64,000 bases of DNA from Berberis thunbergii (Eukaryota > Streptophyta > Magnoliopsida > Ranunculales > Berberidaceae): positions 868,001-932,000 of the forward strand of contig QNQO01000223.1 of assembly GCA_003290165.1 (NCBI GenBank), read 5' to 3'. Below are positions 46,820 to 59,400 of the stretch, one piece after another (position 1 is the first letter of the stretch; the number at the start of each line of letters is the position of its first letter). The notes beneath the pieces are model-generated. The model was not told the DNA's origin, searched no databases, and saw nothing but the letters and a program-made list of their open reading frames with translations. The position numbers were made by a program, and so were the translations under genes.

Positions 46820-48300
46820 ATAAACGTCTGAATACAATGTGAACTAAAGTAAAAAAATTCGCTTAGACAATTCTGCTATAGACAGCGTCCGTTGAAGACT
46901 TGCAAACCCTCCGATGCGAGCAATCTTCAAGTGACAACAAAGGTAAGAGAATGGGAGAGCTTGATACGTTCCCAAGATAAATATGGAATTGATAGAAAGG
47001 ATTGAAAGACTGAGTAGTCGAGTTGCTCCGTCAAATCACTCCAGGAAAGTGATTGTACAATGACGTTGTAGACCTCACGACTAGCTCCTGATTTCCTCAA
47101 GAGACATCCCATCGTCTATCCAACCTCCTCAAAGGGTTTACAAAAAGGAAGATGAGGATGACCATAAGTAGTGATGTAATTACGATCTCATAGCGTTGTC
47201 AAGAGAGACCACTTTTCACATATGCGATGGCAGGTTTGACTGAGAACTACCACACTCGGAGACACTGCACATCAACCAACACTTTGATCGACCCTCAGTT
47301 AGCAATGGGATCCGAGCACACAAAGACACAAGTGGTACGATGGAAACACCAAGGCATCTCCCTTGGTAGAAAATCCGTACTACTCCGCAATATGAGAGAA
47401 AATTATGAGACCTCAGCGGATCAACTACGTGCGTACCCGTATTAGGTGACCACGCATAGCAGCAACTATCTCTATGCCTGATCGGCGCAAATGTCAGAGC
47501 ATTCAGAGACTTTAGAGATGGATAATCAACTTCAACCTTTGGTAAATCCAAATCATTTTCCTCAGCCTTTGGAAAACCCAAAGCATCTTCTTCAAGCAAG
47601 AACTTTACAGAAGATAAGCATTATGAAAGATAGTGCCTACAACAATTGAAAAACACCATTATATAGACATGATGGTTCACCAAGCGGGCACTCAAGCATT
47701 AACTGCCAAGCATTGAATACCGTACATAAAATTGGAAGACGACGTTCCCAAGAAAATGCAAAGACGACGTCAATCAATTAATGATGTTGCATGCAACCCT
47801 ATCAATTGAGGGGGAGTAACCGATACTCAACCGTCATGCAGCCTACGTAGTGCCTGTGTCACCGTGCAATCTACGCCGCACACGTAACGCACTATGCGGG
47901 TAAACCCTAGCCCTTCTTCTGTAGGCCCATCGGCTTAGCCTATCATTCAAACAATACTCTATCATGTGTTTGGCACGAGCTCTAGAGATCCTAGTCAACC
48001 TTGACATACAGATTATACCTTTAGATCACCAGCTAATTTAAGGTAATTTCATCCACTCCATGCAACGTGCGGAGGGAATTAGGTTCGCACGTCCCTAGCA
48101 GGCGAAACCTCTGTTCATGCCAGACAAGCTTAGTCAGCCAATACTGATGACGATAGCTTCTGGTTCATCCGGACGCCTAGTTCGCTTAGCGCGGGCATCG
48201 ACGGTTTAGGACAAGCCAAAAACGTTAGTCTCCACCTCAACAGGCCTGGCACATTCCCATTCCTCTCTCACTGGAGCGACTATTTCCGAAAAACGGCCCA
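46820..48300. other. Non-coding interior of Tat element
   Basis: No domain recognised on either strand. A minus-strand frame at 47216-47599 has no similarity I can name. In autonomous Tat elements this stretch would be occupied by pol. Confidence 0.5.
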
Positions 48301-48322
48301 ACTCTAAGACGAGACCTCTTCC

Positions 48323-49213
48323 TTACAAAGGAAGCAAGCGCTCGGATGACTCTTCCGCATCGGACAGAATGAAAACTTTGGCCCCAACAACCTTTTTCTT
48401 CCTGGAAGGGGCCCCATCTTCCAACTTAATACGCGACTCTCGATACAAAGTAGGGGTGGCATGCCAGTTGTCCCACAGCCCACTACGAATGAAGTTGGAA
48501 ACTCTTATGACATCGACCGCCTTCCTTTGCGGCAAGACTCAGAACGTCTCCATGGTGTCTTGTTCCTCTAAGGTAAGAGGAGTTGTAGGAAACCTTCCTG
48601 CAAGGGAACACAAGTAATGAACAGTCAACCTGCTACCAAGCATATCAAAATCGCAAAAAATAGTTGAACTTACGGAGTGGTTTGAACTGTCGTTCGAGCG
48701 GACAACCCCTGCACCGGAAATACTTTAAATCTGCGGAAGCCAATAAGCAGTACTTCTACCATAACTTAAAACCATTAGGCATTTTATTAAAGTACTTTGG
48801 TGACTTCATCTTACAGACAACATCACAATAATGATCCTATATTCGTCGAGGATTCATCTTCAGCCGGGGATAGGTCAGCAATTGGATCACCCGCGGAGTC
48901 ACGCTAACATCGGTCTCCTTAGCACTGAGCAAAATCACAATAATGATCCTATATCCATTGGGCCCCAACTAAGCCGGAGGAATCCCTAAGAAACCCAAGA
49001 AATCCCAAATCACGACTAGGACCGGAAAACGCACTTCAGTTTGAAGCATCCCACGATGTAAACAGATGAAACCAGCAAGAGGTGACAATGCGTTTGGTCG
49101 CCCGTTAGGAGATACAATGGCAGGTCCTTAGGAACTCCAAACTTCGTACGGATTTCGACAAGACCAGGCTCGGACAACAACATGCCTTCAAAAAACTTCA
49201 GGGCCTCAGCCAA
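48323..49213 (-). pseudogene. Antisense ORF remnant of Tat element
   Basis: On the minus strand, 49213-49016 reads 'EALKFFEGMLLSEPGL', 'KFGVPKDLPLYLLTGDQTHCH'. A neighbouring frame just downstream (about 49010-48950) continues with 'RFPVLVV' and 'FLGIPPA', followed by a stop. A further piece lies at 48535-48323. These blocks resemble the protein encoded antisense between pol and the 3' LTR in several Tat-lineage elements, whose function is unknown. Frameshifts and stops break it. The assignment rests on remembered family motifs, not a search. Confidence 0.55.
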
Positions 49214-49494
49214 AACAACATCATCAAGAAGATTTTAGTGAGCCATAAAGAAGACGAACGATCTTTTCAGAACAATATCTTCGAAAGCAAACAAAGTATA
49301 AGAATCAGACTCAACACTGCGGATGGCCTAAATAAATGATGATTTCGCCTCTTTTCCGCCGAACCAACGCACGCGCCATTAATGTGGCGTGCGGCTCAAG
49401 AAACGATTCAGACTCAATCATCATGAGCAGCGCATCCCTTCAAGAGATGACTTAGTAAACCAATGTAACAGCCGACTAACTCTGGGGGAGTAGC

Positions 49495-50180
49495 TGATGA
49501 TACATAAAAATGGTCACACCTCTGAGCCGTACATGTGTCATGATGATCTCGAGAAACTACAGGCCTCAGCATCAGCCCAACACTGATCAGACTCAAGCGA
49601 TTTAAGCCCGCTCGACTTCAGTCCGCCAAGCAGACCCAGACTCTCACAACACGCTAGGCCTACACGTTTCACAACTATCCTCAATACCCGTAACCCCTCC
49701 TTAGGCAAGTATCTCGATGATCAGCTTTGGACGGGCAACTACAGCTGTTCTCTGCTTCCAACTAGGAAGCAAACACCAAATTATCTTGCACACAGGGAAT
49801 CTTTCTTCTACGGATTGCTCTTGGATTAGGAACTATCTCCCGCGTATCTAGGAGCAGATCTAACAGGGAACTTCCCTCCTACAACACGACTCCTAATTAG
49901 AGAGGGATCTCCATGAAGATTTTCTCCCTAAACTACGCCTACGATGGCCTGGTTGAACCAGGACTCATTGCACTATAAATAGGACATGAGCTTGGTAAGC
50001 TAAGGTACGCTACAAATTCCCTGTTACAACATTACACCTTCCTCAGAGCTTTGTCTGACTTTAGCATTAGAGTGTCATCGGCTACCACAACGGTGGTCTG
50101 TGGCTCACGTGTGCTACTTATGCAAGTCAACAGGTCAGCAAGAACCAGGTCAGAGCAGGGAGTGAAAAACGACTGCATCA
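49495..50180 (+). repeat. 3' LTR of Tat element
   Basis: 686 bp, preceded by purine tract 'ctgggggag' and ending ACTGCATCA, then flanking 'ataat'. Confidence 0.92.
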
Positions 50181-53100
50181 ATAATGTTTTCCAAGAAAAT
50201 AATGCCCACTCGCCTGTATGAGTACCGCAACTTGCCATTTCCCTTTACTCGGTAAGTGTTTAAGTGTTCAACCAGTACAAACCAAAGTTAATTATTGTCG
50301 AAGTTTCTTCACAACAATCCTAATGTAGAAAATACCAATTCTAATTGAATGAATTCAAAATCATGTTACTGCATGGATCTGGATTATTCGGTAAGGAGAG
50401 TACCATTCTCTGTTAATCCTTTTAACTAAAAGGAACTTTTCATCAAAAAACAAAAACAAAAAGTATTGTGTCTCGTCAAAATAGGGTCATGTTTTTTTTA
50501 ACCAGGTTGATATGATGCGATTCGAGGAGGATGATAAATCTTGGAGATACGTATAAACATTTTGAAGATTCTATCCTCCTCCTCAGATCACGTCCATCAC
50601 CCTAGTTGCAAAATCGCCAAAACTTGATTTTCCTAGCATTAATCAAAATAACCACAATAAAAAGTATATGAACTAACCTATACTAAGTTTTACCACAAAT
50701 GCACACATGTACCTTACTACAATCAAGATACCATCATGGGAAGTAAGGCATAAGACAAGGCGTATAAAAGTTGAACTCACAGACTTTGAGGAATTCAGAG
50801 TAATGCATGCATTTAGAGAAACGAACCAAGCAGCTGACAAACTCACCAGTTTACAGTGTAATGCAGAATTTCTGGAGATAACAACTAGCTCCTTTGCACA
50901 AGATCTCAAGAACATTATATTTGATGATGCTAGAGGTAGGAAATATATAAGACTTTGACATGTAATATACCTTTTTATTTTTCAATGGTCTGGAGAACCC
51001 ATTTATACCCATGCTTGCCTATAAAAGTTTTACCACAAACGCTTTTCTATTTATATGATGTGGTGACTAGTTAGTTTATTATTGATAGTGAATATGTATA
51101 CTTTTTACATATCCAAAATATGTGCTTGCCTGGTGTGTAAAATAAAAAATTTGTCGAGTCCACTTCGTTTACTATTGTAAAATGTAAAGTATCGTGTAAT
51201 TTTACACTCAAAATTGCTTGCAACTATATAATTAAAAGCTTGTTCCTAATCTAACTAGTTCAAACTTTCAATTTTCAAAGGGATCCAAAACCCTCTAGAT
51301 TTTTAGGTAAGGCTAGGATTGAATGATACAATGGGCTCAATGACCAGTAGCTAGTGGTTCCCCAAATTTTTTTAGATTCTCATTTAAACCTTTGTGGGAA
51401 GTGCATGTAAAAAATTAGTAACATATCATATGCGTTTAGTATGTGCGTTTTGACTCATAGTTAGCTATTTATGTATGATAAACCTCAAAAATAAAAAAAA
51501 ATAAAAAAAATTATAATAATAAATAAATAATTTTTTGAAAGTAACACATCATATACTTCAATTTGCCATGTTTTGGAGTAATCAAAGTTGGCACTAAAGT
51601 GCAAAATTAAGCTAGCATTTGTTCGTATGAGCCAAGTGTCTGGATGCCTTGGACTTCCATCTAAAGCGTGAGAATTGCAAATTCTCTTCTATTTACTAAT
51701 AGCTTTCAAGCACCAATAATTTTGTTTGATTTTCTTTGTCACCATGCAACATTTCTTTCCAACATATCACAAAAGGTACCTATTGTCAAAAAGACAAATA
51801 AAACTGAAGTACATTTATATTGCTTGTTTGCTTTCTATGAGCTAATAAGTATAGATAATTTCATTTTCATGTAGCTTTCCAATCTTCACTGCAAATGATT
51901 CCAGCATTCTTATTAGTTCTCAAATATTGTAATTTGTAATTATTATGGATACGTGTTTGAGACGGAGCTAGGATTGCAAATAAAGGGGAGCAAACAGTAC
52001 ATAACTATTTACGAAAATACTAAAATATTAGATTTTTATAATCATATTTTGCAATCAGGATGACATGGCGTGATCGTAAAAAAATGATGATTAATTCAAT
52101 AATACAAACAAATACATGACATAATTAATTCAATTGTAACTAGCTAATTAAAAGCTTCCCTTTTTACTTGAAGAAAACATAAGCAGACATAGTGGTATAA
52201 GATGAGAGTTGGCGAGGAGCAGATCTCTGGCTTTTTTCTGGCTTTGAGGTAGCAGGACGGTATAGTCCAAGTCCAAAGAGTAGCAGTAGTAGCTTGACTG
52301 GATTGGATGGATTCAAGTGAATTTGTCGAACATCAATTTTATTTTTGGAATCCTCCTTCCTCTTCTCCTTCTGATTTATCTATCCGTCTGTCTCCTTTTA
52401 TTTGAAACTCACTCCTGAGTCAGAGCCTTCAAGGATAAGACTTACACAACCAACCCACTCTCTTTTGTCTTCTCATTCTTGTTTGTCTTCTCGAAAGGGA
52501 AATGTATGTGTGTATAGAAATAGAGCTTTCTCCTTTTGGACTAGCTTAGGTGAAGCATACAAACAACAACTTAACTGAATCGACCTACGACTATCGTGTT
52601 TTTCGAACCGCTCCAAATCCAAATGATTACTTTTAATTTTGAAAGATCGGAGAAAAGTAAAGCAGATCAGATCCCAACCCCCAATTAATCTAATGTGTTT
52701 ATTAATTTTTCATCATTCTTACCACCATATGCTAGCTGAGTGAGAGGTAAGATAATCATAATTTTTTTTCTATTTATTTTTTTAACAAAACAAAAGAAAA
52801 CCAATGATGATAACGATGTAAAATTTCCTCAGCCGGTCCCCAACCCAATTAAAATTTTTAATATGAATATAATCACATGGAAAACAAACCCACCATGTAT
52901 GGTACCTCTTCTAGTTTCTTTGTTGCTCTCTGCATGAGTTGGTAAGAATTAAGAGAGAGTGAGAGATTAAAAAAAAAAAAAAAAAAAAAAAAGAGTGGGA
53001 ATTAAAAAATTAAAATAAAGAGATATTAAAAAAATAGAGAGATTGAGTGGGATTGGGATTGGTGAGGGTGGAGTTACAAAAAAATTTGTTGTTTTAATTT

Positions 53101-53411
53101 TTAGTGGAGTTAGAAGTCAAGATTTGGACAAGATAAAATTTTAAAGGAAGGCAATTGACCCCTTTACCTAACACATGGATCCCCGCCCATGCGTGTTTCA
53201 GCGGTCCACTAAACATGGTCTCGTCTAGAAATCTTGTCGAAAACGATGGATTTGCTCTCCACATGCAAAACGCACGTGCCATTAATTCCATACCATATAG
53301 TTCCTCCTGAAGTTTCAAAACCATATAATATAACACTCATCTTCACTTCCCTATCCACTGAAACTCTGTATAAAAATTTATATAAACAGAGATTTTGGTC
53401 TACCTTCTTCC
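50181..53411. other. Intergenic DNA before PES copy 2
   Basis: AT-rich. It contains the RNase H-like fragment (50707-50958), an A run at about 52969-52992 and the presumed promoter of PES copy 2, with a TATA-like 'gtataaaaattta' near 53368. I see no other gene. Confidence 0.5.
50707..50958 (+). pseudogene. RNase H-like domain fragment
   Basis: The 83-codon frame contains 'FEEFRVMHAFRETNQAADKLTSL'. This matches the end of the RNase H-type domain found in many plant LINE-derived or stand-alone proteins, where the usual form is H-xx-RE-xN-xxAD-xLA. Only this end is present; the catalytic N-terminal part is not visible upstream. Probably a relic of a LINE or of a gene derived from one. Confidence 0.45.
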
Positions 53412-56400
53412 ATGGCGACCGCGGCGAACATTGCCAGCTTCAACTGCATACTCACTCTATTTCCGAGCTGTAAAACTTCTACATCGATAGCCTTTGGGAA
53501 ATTCAGAACGAGAGCAGTTATGCAGACTGAGAGACTATCATCATCTGAGGAGCAATCTTCATCTTCTTCGAATTCGAGGTTTAAGAAGAAATCATCTGGA
53601 CCGTTGGACGTGATTACTGAAGGAGGAGGTGTGTTAGAAGACCCGGAGATCCAACGGCTGAGCGTGAAGGACTATCTTAAACGTTCCAAGGATCTGATCA
53701 AATCGGACGGTGGTCCTCCTCGTTGGTTCTCTCCTTTAGAGTGTGGGGTCCGCTGCAAGGACGCCCCTCTCTTGCTTTATTTACCTGGTAATTAATTAAA
53801 TTTTTTTTTTTTTTTTTTGTTTCTTCCCATTCATTTTACCATCCGATTTTTTCACTTGGATACCAAAAATAGGATAGAGTTGCACAAAAAAATTCTTGAT
53901 GTGTATATATATATTTTTTAATATAAATAAATAAATAAATGTTATAATGTTAATGATTCAAAATGCTCAAGTACCCGGGATTTTTATAGAATAATCATAA
54001 TTGTTTGAAGCTCGAAATTTACCCCAACCTCAGGGGTTGTAAGTAGAGATTAGTTTATCCTTTTTGAAAAATTACTCTGCCATGAATTTGAATTATTTGT
54101 TCATGCCATGCACTCCTAATCACATCTTACTTGGATAGTTGAAACTCTTTTTGTGGCTGAAAATTGAAATAACAAGAATATTGTCTTTTCTGATTATTTT
54201 GAAAGAGAAATATTTGGAATTTCATGGGCAAGTTTACGTGCCAGTATTCTTCTGTGGAATGCCGTTGAATTAGTATTGAGTAATTCTAGCCAAAAAAAAA
54301 ATTTATTAAAAAATCACATCAATATGAAGGATGGTCCAGTTTACTAAGAACATCTACAACACCACCATCTATAACTTCCATGTTTACGGCAAACTGCATA
54401 ATGGATGAGATTTTTAGGCCCCATGACCTCTCTACCGTATAAGAGCCAAGCATACTAACCAATTAGGCTACAACGGAAACACAACTTCCCTTATCAACAC
54501 TAAAAATGAATAAGCACCTTTTTTTTTATCAAAGAATAAGCGCCTTTCTAACCACAATATATAGAAGTTATTCAAATTATAAAAGTTAACCCCAAAAGCA
54601 CAACTAGGTGCAATTTGTTAAAAAAAAAATGTAAAAGAAGAAGAATGTATTTGTTGCTGATATCAAAGAAGCTTTGCGTTATATTTTAATCTCATATATC
54701 AAGTAGTCAGGGCACGGACAATAGGAACTTCAGAATTATATGTTTACTCGATTAGAATTACCAAATGCTTCATAATTGTGTAGGGATTGATGGTACGGGA
54801 CTTGGACTGATATCACAGCACCAAAGGCTTGGGAAGTAAGGATTATTAGGTCCTTTAATTTTACTCACTTTTTATGAACAAGTCTTTTGATTGAAAAGCC
54901 TATCTTTTGCATGGTCTTATAATCTGTTTTCAAATTGCCTTTGAATGTAGGATCTTCGACATATGGTGCTTGCATATTCCTGTTATGGACAGAACACCAT
55001 TCAAAGGTGTTTTTTCACGTTCTCTTTGTTGATTAATTTCTTTCTAACTAAAACATAGGCCTGTTAAATCTCTTCATAACTGGTGATGGACCATGAGTGA
55101 AATAAAAACTGTTAGTTATTTCTTTCTTAATGGGAAATTCCTTAATTTCATCTCTGCAGAGATGGTGGAATTAGTTGAAATGACAGTCAAGGCAGAAAAC
55201 TCCCGTTCACCTGGTAGACCCATATATCTCATTGGTGAATCCATTGGAGGATGTCTTGCAATGGCCACAGCAGCTCGCAATCCTGACATTGATCTTTTGT
55301 TAATATTGGTAAATCCAGGTGAAGTTTCATTTATTTGTTGCAATGTGTTTGTAGATGAAATCATGTTGTTTAGGAATCACATAGTCATGAGTACGATTTC
55401 AAAGTGAAAGTTACTATGACTCAATTACTGTTTCAAAGTGCATAATCATGATTTTAAGTAATATCCATTCTCATTGTACTTTTGTTGGCAGCTACTTCAT
55501 TCAGCAACTCGCGGCTGCAACCTCTTGCCTACTTATTAGAAATTACACCGCAAAATCTCCACGTGGGTGTTCCTTCTATCCTGAATCTTCTGACAGGTTT
55601 GATACTCACGCTCTTTTGCACTTCAGTGGTCTTGTTTCAGTCATATCTTTATTTCTATCAGTGTGGTTTTTCAAGAACTCCACTGTGTGGCAAGGAGGCA
55701 GAGCATGTTGAAGCTTCCTTTTCCCTTTTTTTCTTAAAAAAAACTTTTTATCTGTTTCGAATAATTTGAAGTTTCTCAAGTTTGTGCACTCTATGAAATT
55801 ACCAGGTGATCCCTTGAGGATAGCAATGGCTAGTGTAGAAAAGGGAAATTCTCCTCAAAAGACTGTTCAACAGCTATCAGAAAATGTTGCTACGTTGTTA
55901 CCCTCCTTTAACGTAAGTTGGTCATAAGAAAATTTTGTATGCATTTCTTCGTAGAAAGTACCTTGGCCTGATTTACTGGTCAAGTGCTTCAAAACAATCT
56001 CATAGGAGCTTGTAAATTCTGCACTCAATAGTCAATACCGCCCACATAAGTAGCTGAAATTTATGTGGGGAAGCAGAAAAATGTTATTCTAGTATATATC
56101 ATTCAAAATGATCAAATATAAGTTCTATATGTTAATAAACACTTGTACAATTTTGATTATCAGCTCTTGGCTGACATTTTACCTGGAGAGTCAATTCTGT
56201 GGAAGCTTCAGATGCTTCGATCAGCTTCATCCTATGTCAACTTCCGTTTGCGTAAGGTCAAAGCTGAAGTTTTGATCCTTGCCAGGTGATTGACTACTAG
56301 CTTCTCTATTTTTTATTTTTAATAATTAGAAATTATGTGATCCAGCAAGAATCAAAATCAACGTAACATCCACGGCCAGATAAATTCATATATAGAAAAT

Positions 56401-59400
56401 CTTAAAAGTTGACCTCCTAATCAACTAGCAAAATTTCTATGATCAGTTGAGAGTATATGAGTGCACAAGCATTGTCTCACTCCCCTCCAAATATAACCTT
56501 GCCATATCTGCATCCCAGTATGTGTTGTTTTTTTTTTTTTTTTTAAATTTAGATCTAAATTAATTATATGTCAGCGGAAGAGATCTTCTATTTCCAAGCG
56601 AAGAAGAAGCCAAACGACTTGATGATTTGTTGCCACATTGCCAAATCCGCAATTTCAAGGATAGTGGTCACACGCTTCTAATGGTATGAAGTGCCAGTTT
56701 TCTTGCAGAATACTTCTCATAGTATGTTTTTTTTAATCTTGTTTTCTATATCTGAGCATTGAAATCTTGAACATAAGCAATGCATGAGGGTTTTGGTGTT
56801 TCCTTGCGCTTGTCATTTTAATTGTTTTTAATTTGAACTCTTCCTGCATCAAGCTTCCAAGTCCCAACATGCTACAAAATTTATGTCCAGCAACTGTAAC
56901 AGCAAGTTTTTGAATCCATTGGAAGAAGTTCTTCTAGCATTGACTCTTATGTAACGTACTACCAATTTATAGTTTCTTTGGTGTTACCAGGAAGCTTGTT
57001 AAGAATCTTAAGATCCATGAAACAGAATCCCTGTGGCATGCTTAGTTTTTGTGCTACATTAGTATTGGCATGAACTTAATTAATTATAAGATGAAGTTTT
57101 AAAATAAAACTGGTATAAACAGGGCATTTGCTGAGCATAGCCAGGGCATACGATTGTTGCTCAAATACTAGCTGTAAACTTAAAATTTGCTGGTTCTGTT
57201 AACATGAACCAGGAAGACGGCATTGACTTGGTAACTGTCATTAAAGGTGCTGGTTTTTATCGTCGCACAAGGAGCATGGATTATGTTTGGATTTCATGCC
57301 ACCAACCTATTCGGAGTTCCAAAAAGGAACTGAATTAGTCAGGTAATTTATTCATCCTGATTAGGAGATTATACTTGATTGAGTCATATTTTTTTTTTAT
57401 CTCATTGGTCCTTATAACTGCCTTAATCTTCATATTCCTTAGATTGGTTGACAAAGTTGTTAGTCCTGTGATGCTTTCAACTTTAGAGGATGGAACCATA
57501 GTGAGGGGCCTTGAAGGGATTCCTTGCGAAGGGCCGGTATTATTCGTAGGCTATCACATGTTGATGGGGCTGGATATGTTTCCACTTGTGTATCGCATTC
57601 TGGCTGAGAAAAAGATTATGTTGCGGGGGATGGCACATCCATTATTTTTTGCAAAGGAAGCTGAGCGTGATTTATTGGATCCATCTTCTGGCGACATTTT
57701 CAGAATAATGGGTGTGGTTCCTGTCTCAGGAAAAAATCTATTTAAGCTTCTTGCAAGAAAATCTCATGTTTTTTTGTACCCTGGAGGGATACGTGAGGCT
57801 TTTCATCGAAAGGTAACAATCTGTTAAGTTTCCTCACATTTTTCTTTTCTTTCCTGAACCTAATTATGATTCTAGCCTAACCTATTTACATAAAATTGTA
57901 TGAGTTGTTTTTTCCATCTAAAGTTTTGCGAAATCATGCTTCAAATGTAAGAAGTGAAAGAAAACTTATATAAGTTAGGTCACTCTGATCAACAACAAAA
58001 TGCAAATTGCGGATGAAATACAATCAACTGTACCTTGAGCAGTCTTGTTTATCATGCATGTTGAGGCAAGTCTAGTGTTCAAGAATATACCAACTATAAT
58101 GGTGAACGCACTTCACCTGCCACCAAGACTCGGAAAGACTTTTCAATCAGTGCAAGATAAGATGTTCCAAAATAGCACAATTGTGCCAACAATCACCCAT
58201 CCTTTGGAAAGGCTCTTTTCCCCTTCTTGTCAGACTGTTCATATGATACAAGTTTTGCTTCATCAGTTTACATTAAGTGGTTATTTGCTTTTACGCTTGG
58301 CATGTACCATCATATTGGTAATGAATCTCTAATACCTTGCTGTTAAAATTTTAGGGTGAGGAATACCAGTTATTTTGGCCATCACAGCCTGAATTTGTCA
58401 GAGTGGCAGCGCGATTTGGAGCTAAAATAGTGCCCTTTGGTGTCATTGGAGAGGACGATCTGTTTGATGTAAGAAGTCAGACCTTTTTTTTGTGTGGTTA
58501 TTCATATTGCTTATATTTTTTCTTTAATGTACATTTAAGCGGTATTTGTGACACATAATCAATATGTTTCCCACAAATTCATCATCTTTGTAATAAACAT
58601 CAATGGTTTATAGATGGGAAACATGAAGTTTGAAGCAAGCTGCTGTGAGTAAGACATATTCTATGAAAACATACAAGATGCATAAGATAGTAATATAATA
58701 TTATAAAAATAAAAGAAACAGGAACTACATGAGTAACTTGGTTATCCAATGAAACGTTAATTAACCCGCCCATGTAAATGTTTATCAAAAGAAAGCAGGA
58801 AATGATACGGGAGGTAAGATGAGAAAAACAAAGAGTTGAAAATATCAAACTGAAACCTACAGATGAGAAGAAAAAAAAAACTATTGTGACTGAATCTTTT
58901 GTACTCAAATCTTGTACTCAATGTCGACGTAGCATCATGTGTATCTCACAATAAAACATTGTGATATTCAATGCTATTATGTTGATGGCACAAATGATAC
59001 CATACCATCGAGTACAAGTTTTTTAGTATAAAAATTGAGTCCGTGGAAGTACTCAAAAAAAAAAAAAAAAAATCTATAAGTGAATAGTAAATCCTCCCAT
59101 CTCTATAAATGTTTTGAAAAAAGGAAAAAGACCTTGTACAAACAAGAGAAGGATCATTTCAGCATTTCCTAGTTCCAACATTACTATACCCCCACCTTTT
59201 ACCGCCTTGATAATACTTGTGTATTATCTCTTTAAACCCAAAAAAAATAAAATTAAATGATACTATAAAATAACTGATGTTTCTTTCTTGAAGAAGAAGT
59301 GGGTAAAAAGCATCTTAAGAACACTGATTTTCCTGTTGTTCAATGTAAGGTTATGGAAGTAAAATCATGATGAATGTGTAAAGCACAAATGATCATACAC

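Larger units (their letters stand above)
40730..50180 (+). mobile_element. Complete Tat-lineage LTR retrotransposon without RT/integrase
   Basis: A 9451 bp element lies between the two PES copies. The LTRs are 40730-41399 and 49495-50180, both starting TGATGATACATAAAAA and ending ACTRCATCA, each with a TATAAATA promoter box (41201-41208; 49975-49982). The flanking 5 bp are attat and ataat, one mismatch. A primer-binding region with 'gtcgtccgtggggacg' follows the 5' LTR, and a purine tract 'ctgggggag' precedes the 3' LTR. Inside are gag fragments, a protease and an antisense ORF remnant, but no recognisable RT, RNase H or integrase. A MITE carrying a solo LTR interrupts gag. The LTRs differ at many sites, so the insertion is not recent. 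Confidence 0.9.

Noticed and set aside
47216..47599. Minus-strand 127-codon frame in the Tat element
   Set aside because: No domain or family motif recognised and it lies outside the antisense ORF blocks; left as non-coding.
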